A stretch of DNA of 64,000 nt. Origin: Arthrobacter sp. V1I7 (GTDB lineage: Bacteria; Actinomycetota; Actinomycetes; Actinomycetales; Micrococcaceae). Below, in pieces: positions 39,797-47,041 of this stretch (position 1 is its first letter; each line of letters opens with the position of its first letter). The DNA lies in contig NZ_JAUSYS010000001.1 in NCBI RefSeq assembly GCF_030817015.1, forward strand, positions 4,588,001-4,652,000, in the 5' to 3' direction. The notes beneath the pieces were generated by a model. The model ran no database searches. It had not been told where the DNA came from and was given only the letters and a program-made list of their open reading frames with translations. A program made the position numbers and the translations under genes.

Positions 39797-40054
39797 TTCG
39801 GACCGCAGCATGATTCATGAGCGTCCGGGCCGACCGGCATCTGTCTGGCTTTCCTTGGCCCAGAGATGTGAGATTGACCCTGGGGGCTGCTGCGTTCGAG
39901 GCCCCTCTGATGAGTGGTTTGGGATTCTTCTTTGGTGCGGCGATCTCGGCCGTTGCTGGACTTCTGGCATGACTACCGGCTGTGGATTATGGAGCAGCTG
40001 TATGTGTTCGTGCACTAGTGTCTGATGCTTCGGGTTCGGGGGTAGCGTGCCGCG

Positions 40055-40070
40055 TGTTTCACGTGAAACG
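40055..40070. promoter_or_regulatory. parS site 6
   Basis: TGTTTCACGTGAAACG, perfect core, in repeat unit 4. Confidence 0.9.
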
Positions 40071-40223
40071 TTCGGACCGCAGCATGATTCATGAGCGTCC
40101 TTTTGTTGCAGAAACCACCGAAGACCGAACACAGAGTCAGACGGTGGATATCCGCCGTTCCGGACCGGCAGCCTTCTTCGCCATTGGCCTGCGGACCTCG
40201 CCGGATTCGTAGGCCCGCCCAGC

Positions 40224-40239
40224 CGTTTCACGTGAAACG
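40224..40239. promoter_or_regulatory. parS site 7
   Basis: CGTTTCACGTGAAACG, perfect core and fully palindromic, just beyond the tandem repeats. Confidence 0.9.
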
Positions 40240-41580
40240 CGATGCCCCGCTGAGCACGCCGGTTTTCGCTGCCGGTGCTTCTACTCGTGGAGGGGCCGAC
40301 GAGGCCGTCAAGGGGTGTGGCCACCAAAAATCCCTGACGAATGCGCCCGGTCCTCCTGTCGACTTTATCGGAACGCCAAAACATCACTTGGGGGTTGATT
40401 TGTTCGTTTTGTTGATGCCGCCCTAACTGACTGCACACGTCTAGACCGGGGCCATCTAAGAGGACCTGGACGTACACGTTGAGTGGATTTCGGAACCCAT
40501 GATGTCGGTTTCCACCGATTTGCCGGCTCGAGTAACGCCGCCGGCAGTCGGTACTATGGCTGCATCTCACGGCGTCGCTGAAAGCCCGCCTAGACACCGC
40601 GCTCCCGATCCGTAGCTGCGTACGGAGAGTGTCCTCCCTCCAAGAGGCAGCATGTCGCGATCTTGAGCGCCCACCAGAGACCCGGGCTGGCCGGGTGGGC
40701 GTGATAACCCAGCTTCGCCTGGAATCGCGAGTTTTGGCCGGGGCGGGGGGGCCACATGCTCGGCACCACTCCCCTGCGATGCAACGGTTAGTTGACACGC
40801 GGGGGTACTGCGCTGGTGTCGGCCGCGGTCCCGTCCTCTGCGGCCTGGTGCTCGTAGAGGGTTGGCTGTCGTGTGGGATCATGATTTCCGCTTGGACGGT
40901 TGCGACGATGTAGACAGGCTTCGCGACGCCCTGAACAGAGATCTGTTCTTGCCGCAGCTTCAGGTCGGAACTGCGGCGGCGAAGGCTTGGACTGGCAGGG
41001 GCAGACCGCGTTGCCACGCAGCGAATTTGGCGAACTACACGCGGCCATGCGTGGCGACAAATGAAGCATCGCCGTAAAGTGCCCGGCCGGCGCCACGCGT
41101 GATTCACAGCTCGTTGCGACTAACCGGCCGTCATGTTGGGACTCTGCGTGTCAGCTGCGGGGCGGCAGAAGCGAGATGTTTCAAGACAACAGCCCCGCGG
41201 CCACTCCGCCGGATGTTGCCGCTACGTCTTCTGAACAAGAGGTCGTAGATTCTGGGCGGCGTGCTGGGATTGCTACAGTCCTGGCGGGTTGGACGTGGGC
41301 AGGGGCGAGTATGGCCTGGCTGGGCAGGGCCCCTGCCCACGTTGCATCGTCGTCCGTCCTTGAAATAGGCGCCCACTACTGGACGGGACCGGGAGCGGTC
41401 CGGGGCTACATAGGGAGGCGAGCAAGGCGGGGCCGTGGAACAGCCCAGGCATGATCGGGTCCAATGGCGCAGGCGAATGTGGTTATGGTGGCGCTGCCTG
41501 ACGCGTGCTGGGTGATCCCGTGCCTTCACCGATCCGGACTGCAGCATCCCTATCCACACCAGCCGCCCTGTGCATGAGGC
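40240..41580. other. Gene desert, left-centre part
   Basis: No recognisable gene lies here. Frames up to 430 codons exist on the minus strand (for example within 39815-41107), but their translations are Arg/Pro/Ser-rich with no family resemblance, and that frame runs through the tandem repeats. No RNA gene or mobile element could be identified. Confidence 0.5.
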
Positions 41581-41613
41581 GGTGGATAACTTTGTGGATA
41601 ACTCTGTGGACTA
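41581..41613 (-). promoter_or_regulatory. Phased DnaA-box triplet 1
   Basis: Boxes start at 41581 (GGTGGATAA, one mismatch), 41593 (TGTGGATAA, perfect) and 41605 (TGTGGACTA, two mismatches). All have the same orientation and are exactly 12 bp apart. Confidence 0.65.
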
Positions 41614-41707
41614 CTGGTCCGAAGGTCTCCGGGGGCGCGTGCTGGGCAGGACCTGCAGAAGGCATGGTAGCCCAGTCGCCTAGCCGAACGATCCCCGATG
41701 GCGATCT

Positions 41708-41723
41708 CGTTTCACGTGAAACA
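41708..41723. promoter_or_regulatory. parS site 8
   Basis: CGTTTCACGTGAAACA, perfect core, about 95 bp after DnaA-box triplet 1. Confidence 0.9.
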
Positions 41724-41969
41724 TGGGCGGCCCGATTCCGTCCACGCACAACACGACGTGAGTACTAGAAATATCGCAAGATTCCGGTTAATTTCGGCCT
41801 AATACGGGGCTCGTTCCGGTTGCCCTGGGCTGTATCCAGCTCCCGACGCCAGCGTCGGTCAAGTAACTCCAGGGCTCCCGACTTCACCGGCGCTGTACTC
41901 CGAGCCAGGTACCAGGGGCGTAGCCTCCCCTTCTGCTCCGACGGTGGCTGTGAGAAATCACTCACCCCC

Positions 41970-42003
41970 TGTGGATAACTGTGTGTATAACTTCTGTGGA
42001 CAA
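41970..42003 (-). promoter_or_regulatory. Phased DnaA-box triplet 2
   Basis: Boxes start at 41970 (perfect TGTGGATAA), 41982 (TGTGTATAA) and 41995 (TGTGGACAA), one mismatch each for the last two. All share orientation at 12- and 13-bp spacing and end 16 bp before the ATG at 42020. Confidence 0.75.
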
Positions 42004-42019
42004 CTTCAAGGCTCGTGAG

Positions 42020-42171
42020 ATGCCAGCGCCGGGAAATGGAGAACAGGATCTCGGCCAGCGTCGTTTGTTCAACGTTTGATTCCTCACCCACCTGATTTAG
42101 GGCCTCATTCCTGACCCCAGGAAGTGGAGTCGCACGACATTCCTGAGCACCAGGGAGTGGAGTCGCACGAC
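42020..42171 (+). pseudogene. Decayed small repeat-protein gene, copy A
   Basis: From the ATG at 42020 the frame reads MPAPGNGEQDLGQRRLFNV and stops at TGA 42077-42079. An extra T in GTTTGATT relative to copy B causes the shift. Downstream, 11-codon units at 42107-42138 (one base short) and 42139-42171 read EHQGVESHD in another frame. No known family is recognised. Confidence 0.4.
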
Positions 42172-42369
42172 TTCAAGCAGCTAGGTCACAACGACCAGGA
42201 CCAGGATCACTCACCCTCCCCCAGATCCGCGAACGTGTACGCGATCCAGATTGCCAGAACGTTGCAGCGCATATCTTTAGTCCCCTGAGGTGCTATGCCG
42301 GTCACGAGATACCAGGAGCTTGGTGTCCCCTTCTGCTCTGACGGAGGTTGTGAGAAATCACTCGTACCC

Positions 42370-42403
42370 TGTGGATAACCGTGTGAATAACTTCTGTGGA
42401 CAA
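42370..42403 (-). promoter_or_regulatory. Phased DnaA-box triplet 3
   Basis: Boxes start at 42370 (perfect), 42382 (TGTGAATAA) and 42395 (TGTGGACAA), with the same 12- and 13-bp spacing as triplet 2, and end 16 bp before the ATG at 42420. Confidence 0.75.
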
Positions 42404-42419
42404 CTCAGAAGCGCGTGAG

Positions 42420-42647
42420 ATGCTAACGCCGGGAGATGAAGAATAGGCTCTCGGCCAGCCTCGTCTGTTCAACGTTGATTCCCCGCCCATTCTGATCCAA
42501 GGCATTATTCCTGAGTACCAGGGAGTGGAGTTGCAAGACATTCATGAGCACCAGGGAGTGGAGCCGCAGGACATTCCTGAGCATCAGGGAGTGGAGCCGC
42601 AAGACCTCGAGCAGCTAGCTCTCAACGACCCGGACCAGGATGACTGA
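42420..42647 (+). pseudogene. Decayed small repeat-protein gene, copy B
   Basis: From the ATG at 42420 the frame reads MLTPGDEE, meets TAG at 42444-42446, then stays open in the same frame to a TGA at 42645-42647: ALGQPRLFNVDSPPIL, three 11-residue units (42507-42605, consensus IPEHQGVEPQD), then LEQLALNDPDQDD. Apart from the TAG it would encode about 75 residues with acidic repeats. Copy A is broken elsewhere, so the ancestor was probably intact. Function unknown. Confidence 0.45.
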
Positions 42648-43426
42648 CCCTCCTCCAGATCCGCGAACCTGTACGCGACCGAGAGTGCCAGAACGTTGCA
42701 CCGCCCATCATTAGTTCCTGAGGTGCTATGCCGTTCACGATGGCACCAGGACCAAAGTCAGCCGCCGACTCTGGTCCTGCCCTCCGCAATGCTCCGGTCC
42801 ACGATCTCCGTTCACGGTCCGCTCAGGCACAGGGACGGATCCGAGACAAATGGACGGACTCAGGCCGGGGCCGCACCGGGGGTCCCCTAGATCCCCTAAC
42901 CTGGAAAGACTCACCCTGCGGCCTGTGTCCGACTCAGTCTGAGCACCAAGCACTCAGCGGCCCGACCACCGGATTCCCTATAGCTCGGGCATGCGCCGGC
43001 GCAGGGTGCTTGGGCACGCCATGACGGACCGTCTTGGTCTACGGTCGGCGCAGCCAAGTCTTCTGGTGCACCGCCCTTGTGCAGCATGCTGCCTGTGCGC
43101 CGGGGCACGAGGCGCAGCTCCTGCAGGAGTCGGAGCCAGGGTCATGTCAGTCCCTAACCGGAGCCGGCTGGAGTCAAGGACGGCTGGGTGGGACTCCGGT
43201 GGGTGCCTTGCGGCCCGCGTGTATGGCAGCAATAGCAGACCTCAGCGCCACATGTCCGCTACAGGTCCTCAACGCCAAAGGACCGCCGCTGTGTGTGAAT
43301 CATGAGACAACAATCGCAGTTTGCAACGACCCTCCGAAGAGCTTCCAGCAATGAATGGCTTCGGGTCCAGGCTTAGCAACGACGTCTCCCGTGAGTTCGC
43401 ACCAATCCCCCAGAAGCGTGGCACCA

Positions 43427-43442
43427 TGTTTCACGTGAAACT
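43427..43442. promoter_or_regulatory. parS site 9
   Basis: TGTTTCACGTGAAACT, perfect core. Confidence 0.9.
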
Positions 43443-43882
43443 GCCCGGAACGTGTTACTCCGAAACCTATTACCTTTTACCTCGTTGGCACAGACCAGCA
43501 GCGATGAGGCTGAACTCGGCGAGCACGCGGCGGGCTGTCTTCGCTTGCGAGGACAGGAACGGACACAGATGCCGTTTTACAGAACCCGTACCCCGAGCAT
43601 GCAAAGTTGCAGGGCCTTGCTGGTGGCTGCAGATCGGTGGGGGTCCGATTGCGCCGGCGACCCGGGGACCCGCTCGCGCTGTTCGGCCGGCACTCGTGGC
43701 ACGCCCGAAGCCTTTTGCCGTCCACGACTTAAGTGATAGGCAAATATTAATTCCTTGAATCGCTGATGATCGTAGCGGCGCTTTAGGCAGCGACTCTTGA
43801 CCTAAGGATTGACCTTGACCTCCAAACGATTCCCCACAATCTCAGAGTGGGCCCAGATGACGCAAGCGACGGAATTCGGTCT

Positions 43883-43898
43883 TGTTTCACGTGAAACA
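43883..43898. promoter_or_regulatory. parS site 10
   Basis: TGTTTCACGTGAAACA, perfect 16-bp palindrome. Confidence 0.95.
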
Positions 43899-43978
43899 AT
43901 CCAGTGCGGACGATCTGCGAATATCCAGATTGAGAGATTGAGAGATGGACCGGGTTCTCTGGCCCAAAGGTCGTGAAA

Positions 43979-44880
43979 TGGCGCAAGCGGCACCTCCTCG
44001 ATGGTGTCCAGGGGCTGCGTGACGCGCCGTTTCCAGGGCCGCGAACCGGAGATCGATCCGCTGACGCTCATTGCCGAAATCCTGGTCAACGATAGGAACC
44101 GCCTGCAGAGCCGGGGATACTGCATTGGTCCGCGCGGAGCACGGCCGAGCGGTTCGGGATCTCCTATTCGTCCGTGGCCCGGACCCGGCGCAGATGGAAA
44201 ATCCAGCCGCACCGCGTTGAGACCTTCAAGTTCTCCACCCATCCGCAGTTGGAGGCCTAACTGCACGACGGGGTCGGGCCTGTATATGTCACCTCCCAAG
44301 AACGCCGTGGTGGGCAGCGTCGATGAGACGAGCCCAGATCCAGATCCTGGCCCTGGACCGCACGCGTGCGAACCAGTTGCTGTCCACTGGTCATGCGTTC
44401 CAGCAGACGCACGATTACAAGCGCAACGGGACCGAGACGCTCTTCGCGGCCCCGGACGTGCTCACTGGCAGCTCAGTCAGTGCCCACACCTTCTGCCAAC
44501 GGCACACCAATACCGGGTCCGTGGACTTCCCGGGCCAGGTTGCGGCCGCTCCGCCAGTCGTTGAACTGCACGTCATCTGCAACAACTACGCCACCCACAA
44601 GCATCAAAACGCCAGGTACTGGCTGGCAGCCAACCCGCAGACGACGCTGCACTTCACCCCGACGAGCTGCTTCTGGCTGAACATGGTCGAGATCCTCTTC
44701 GGGCTGTCGTCTGCCAACCGATCAGCCGCGGATCATTCCACTGGGTCCACGACCTCGAACAGACCATCGGGACCTACATCGCCGACTACAACGAAGGCGC
44801 CCAACCAGTCCGCTGGATCAAAACCGCAGAATACCTACTGGACAAGATTAAGCGGAAGCAAACAACCAACACGCGCCACC
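43979..44880 (+). pseudogene. IS630-family transposase relic
   Basis: Pieces of an IS630/Tc1-type transposase appear in order but in several frames: WRKRHLLDGVQGLRDAP (from 43979), HWSARSTAERFGISYSSVAR, HRVETFKFSTHPQLEA then stop (about 44211), PPKNAVVGSVDET (first catalytic Asp), AQIQILALDRT, THDYKRNGTETLFAA, LHVICNNYATHKH (second Asp replaced by Asn), HFTPTSCFWLNMVE (Glu), and KTAEYLLDKIKRK near the end. There are at least four frameshifts. No terminal inverted repeats were identified. It is an inactive remnant. Confidence 0.8.
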
Positions 44881-44959
44881 AGCTGCTTGCTGCTATTGCC
44901 GGTGGAGAACCCATATTGCTTCTTCCCACCCTCGCACGATCTCGCGGGTCCGGCGCCGC

Positions 44960-44975
44960 TGTTTCACGTGAAACG
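44960..44975. promoter_or_regulatory. parS site 11
   Basis: TGTTTCACGTGAAACG, perfect core, 80 bp after the transposase relic. Confidence 0.9.
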
Positions 44976-45154
44976 GGAGCGAGCCCGAACTGGACGCAGC
45001 GGGTTAGAAACCACGTAGCGAATCGCCAGCAGGGTTTCCCGTTACACAAATTCGGGCTGTTCCGCGGCTTCCGGAATTCACTGACCCTGGTGATGCAAAG
45101 CCCGGGGTATCGCTCGTGCCACAGCACTGGGTCCCCGATCGGCCCCTGCCGCGG

Positions 45155-45170
45155 TGTTTCACGTGAAACA
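45155..45170. promoter_or_regulatory. parS site 12 (extended palindrome)
   Basis: TGTTTCACGTGAAACA at the centre of a perfect 26-bp palindrome (45150-45175, outer arms CGCGG/CCGCG). Confidence 0.95.
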
Positions 45171-45241
45171 CCGCGCGAAAGACAGCAAGCAGCTCCCGCA
45201 GCGGACACTGTTGCCTCTCGTAAAATGCGGGGTCCTCCCCA

Positions 45242-45257
45242 CGTTTCACGTGAAACA
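45242..45257. promoter_or_regulatory. parS site 13
   Basis: CGTTTCACGTGAAACA, perfect core, 87 bp from site 12 and the last in the window. Confidence 0.9.
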
Positions 45258-45470
45258 TACTTGATTGGAAGCTGTCCGCGCAAAGGGGTGACCCTCCTTC
45301 GAGTGGGTCCGGAGGAGTCTGTTACAGAGCCGAGCCTTGTCTGCAAAAACCCGCGTGAACTCAACCCCCAACCGGTGAAGGACAGGACCGGCGCATCTAC
45401 TTCCAAGTTCACTTTACCGGTGGCGTCGGCCCCATTCAGGCGCAAGCTTAACCGAGAGGAACTGGACCAT

Positions 45471-45504
45471 AAAAAGAGGTCCCACTTCCAGGAAGTGGGA
45501 CCTC
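45471..45504 (-). terminator. Terminator of the trxB-trxA operon
   Basis: Arms 45476-45489 and 45491-45504 form a strong hairpin; five U residues follow on the minus strand (45471-45475). It lies 39 bp after the trxA stop. Confidence 0.88.
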
Positions 45505-45542
45505 AATGGCCTGCCGCAACTGATCACGGCGAAACCATCGAA

Positions 45543-45869
45543 CTAGGACAGTACGTCCGCGAACTCCTTCTCGAAGAACTGCTTGGGCCTGGCACCGATT
45601 ACCGTGCTCTTGACCTCGCCGTTCTGGAAGAGGTAGACGGCCGGGATGGACGTGATGCCGTACTCGGCGGCGATGGCCGGGTTGTCGTCAACGTTGACCT
45701 TCACGACGTTCACCTTTTCGCTGTACTCCACGGAGATCTCGTCAAGGATCGGCCCCAGTTTGCGGCACGGTCCGCACCATTCGGCCCAGAAATCCACGAT
45801 GACGGGCTTGTCCGCTGCCAGCACATCTGCACTGAAACTGGCGTCGGTTACATCTTTAGCGTTGCTCAT
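45543..45869 (-). CDS. trxA: Thioredoxin
   Basis: This 108-residue thioredoxin has the active site WCGPC (Cys32, Cys35), VDFWAEW before it and the cis-Pro segment GITSIPAVYLF. I chose the ATG at 45869 (MSNAKDVTDAS); the longer upstream frame overlaps trxB and is not native. The gene is 37 bp after trxB and shares its terminator, so TrxB reduces TrxA made from the same message. The trxB-trxA pair near parAB is a classic actinobacterial origin neighbour. Confidence 0.96.
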   Translation of the reverse strand: MSNAKDVTDASFSADVLAADKPVIVDFWAEWCGPCRKLGPILDEISVEYSEKVNVVKVNVDDNPAIAAEYGITSIPAVYLFQNGEVKSTVIGARPKQFFEKEFADVLS

Positions 45870-45906
45870 AACCTTGTCTCTCTCTTCGGTTGGTCGTGGT
45901 GCGCCG

Positions 45907-46863
45907 TTAGGCGTCGAAGTCGGCGAGGTAGTGTTCGACGTCGAGGGCGGCCACACACCCGGACCCCGAAGCCGTGATGGCCTGGCGGTAGGTGGGGTCG
46001 ATGACGTCGCCGGCGGCGAAAACACCCTTGAGGCTTGTCTTGGAAGTACGCCCCTCCACCGCAATGGTTCCCTCGGGGGTGAGATCCAGCTTTCCCTTGA
46101 CGAGGTCGGTGCGCGGATCGTTGCCGATGGCCACGAAAACGCCAGTGACCGCCAGTTCAGTTTCGGTACCGTTCAGAACGTTCTTCAACCGCAATCCGGT
46201 GACTTTGTCCTGGCCAATGACGTCGTCCACGCCGGTGTTCCAGATGAAGTTGATCTTGTCGTGGGCCAGGGCGCGGTCGGCCATAATCTTGGAGGCCCGC
46301 AGGGTGCCGCGGCGGTGCACCACGGTGACGGACTTTGCGAACTTGGTGAGGAACAGTGCCTCTTCCATGGCGGAGTCGCCGCCGCCAATGACCGCGATAT
46401 CCTGATCCTTGAAAAAGAAACCGTCGCAGGTTGCGCACCAGCTGACACCGTGGCCTGAGAGGCGCTTTTCATTCGGCAAGCCGAGCTCCCGGTAGGCCGA
46501 ACCAGTCGAAAGAATGATGGAGCGTGCCCGGAAGGTCTCCCCCGTGCCGATGGTTACAGTCTTAATGTCGCCGTCGAGGTCCAGTTCGGTTACGTCCTCG
46601 AACTGAATTTCAGTGCCGAAGCGGGCGGCCTGCTTCTCGAAGTTTTCCATCAGGTCCGGGCCCATGATGCCATCAGGGAATCCGGGGTAATTCTCGACGT
46701 CAGTAGTGTTCATCAGTTCGCCGCCGGCGGTCACTGATCCGGCCAGGAGCAGCGGATTCAGGTTGGCGCGTGCCGTGTACACCGCGGCGGTGTAGCCCGC
46801 GGGGCCGGAGCCGACGATGATGACATCACGTACTACGGACGCGGTGTTTTCTGCGTTGCTCAC
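45907..46863 (-). CDS. trxB: Thioredoxin reductase
   Basis: This 318-residue FAD/NADPH enzyme has [10 protein letters not shown] (FAD, about 18-27), the redox site WCATC (Cys143, Cys146), [10 protein letters not shown] (NADPH) and [11 protein letters not shown] near the C-terminus. The GTG at 46863 gives a normal-length protein; the upstream extension to 46980 is not supported. GGAAGAGG lies about 13 nt upstream. Confidence 0.96.
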   Translation of the reverse strand: MSNAENTASVVRDVIIVGSGPAGYTAAVYTARANLNPLLLAGSVTAGGELMNTTDVENYPGFPDGIMGPDLMENFEKQAARFGTEIQFEDVTELDLDGDIKTVTIGTGETFRARSIILSTGSAYRELGLPNEKRLSGHGVSWCATCDGFFFKDQDIAVIGGGDSAMEEALFLTKFAKSVTVVHRRGTLRASKIMADRALAHDKINFIWNTGVDDVIGQDKVTGLRLKNVLNGTETELAVTGVFVAIGNDPRTDLVKGKLDLTPEGTIAVEGRTSKTSLKGVFAAGDVIDPTYRQAITASGSGCVAALDVEHYLADFDA

Positions 46864-47041
46864 TGAACGGTGAACCTCTTCCTTTGTCGATGCGCCCGCC
46901 TGGGGTGGCCGGCCACATGGCACAACTACTACGTCGTGCCGAATATTCCGATGGAACCGGGCATCACAAAAGGACGCCACGGTTCAGGGTACCGCCCCGA
47001 CGAGGAAGTCGCGGTGCCGCGGGAACGGTGTGACGGGCGGG

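Larger units (their letters stand above)
39099..39972 (+). other. Four short hydrophobic reading frames, one per repeat
   Basis: Each repeat keeps an ATG frame open: 39099-39161 (20 aa), 39364-39477 (37 aa), 39636-39698 (20 aa) and 39910-39972 (20 aa). The shared peptide reads MSGLGFFFGAAISAVAGLLA with few changes and is a single hydrophobic helix. Frames upstream of the ATG are not kept in register between units, while this one is. No strong ribosome-binding site is visible, so translation is doubtful. Confidence 0.3.
39025..40101. repeat. Four tandem ~270-bp direct repeats carrying parS
   Basis: Units begin at about 39025, 39292, 39565 and 39839 (periods 267, 273 and 274 bp) and the fourth ends near 40101. 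Shared landmarks are TCTGTCTGGCTT at the start, CTTCTGATGAGTGGTTTGGG, a near-consensus DnaA box (39170, 39435, 39707, 39981), CACTAGTGTCTGATGCTTCG and a parS at the 3' end. Units 3 and 4 are nearly identical while unit 1 is the most diverged, suggesting stepwise duplication. The whole is non-coding apart from short hydrophobic frames. Confidence 0.9.
41901..42733. repeat. Two ~430-bp direct repeats with DnaA boxes and a decayed small gene
   Basis: Copy A (about 41901-42300) and copy B (about 42305-42733) align throughout, with end points CTATGCCG at 42293 and 42726. Each holds CCCCTTCTGCT, GTGAGAAATCACTC, a phased DnaA-box triplet, an ATG frame with LFNV, 11-codon repeats (two in A, three in B) and AGATCCGCGAAC. 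Copy B has an extra 33-bp unit. Confidence 0.85.
42734..43978. other. Gene desert, right-centre part
   Basis: No recognised gene lies here. A 98-codon frame from 42728 (starting MPFTMAPGPKSA) has a GAGGTG nearby but no resemblance to any family I know and shares its first codons with repeat copy A. Two parS sites (43427 and 43883) fall in this stretch. Confidence 0.45.
44881..45470. other. Gene desert, trxA-proximal part
   Basis: This stretch holds three parS sites within about 300 bp and no recognisable gene. Plus-strand frames here contain VSRET or FHVK only because they read through parS. Confidence 0.5.

Noticed and set aside
39025..40101. CRISPR-like array
   Set aside because: The repeats are ~270 bp with no unique spacers between them, and no cas gene is present.
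39815..41107. 430-codon minus-strand frame in the parS desert
   Set aside because: It reads through the tandem repeats and two parS sites, is Arg/Ser/Pro-rich and lacks a start signal.
42107..42605. 33-bp repeats as a CRISPR array
   Set aside because: Units abut each other in one codon register without spacers and encode similar 11-residue segments.
42728..43024. 98-residue plus-strand frame after repeat copy B
   Set aside because: A GAGGTG lies near the start, but the sequence is Gly/Pro/Ser-rich with no family resemblance and begins in the shared repeat end; kept only as a note.
44786..45445. 219-codon minus-strand frame near trxA
   Set aside because: Its repeated VSRET segments arise only from parS sites read in frame; no protein family is matched.
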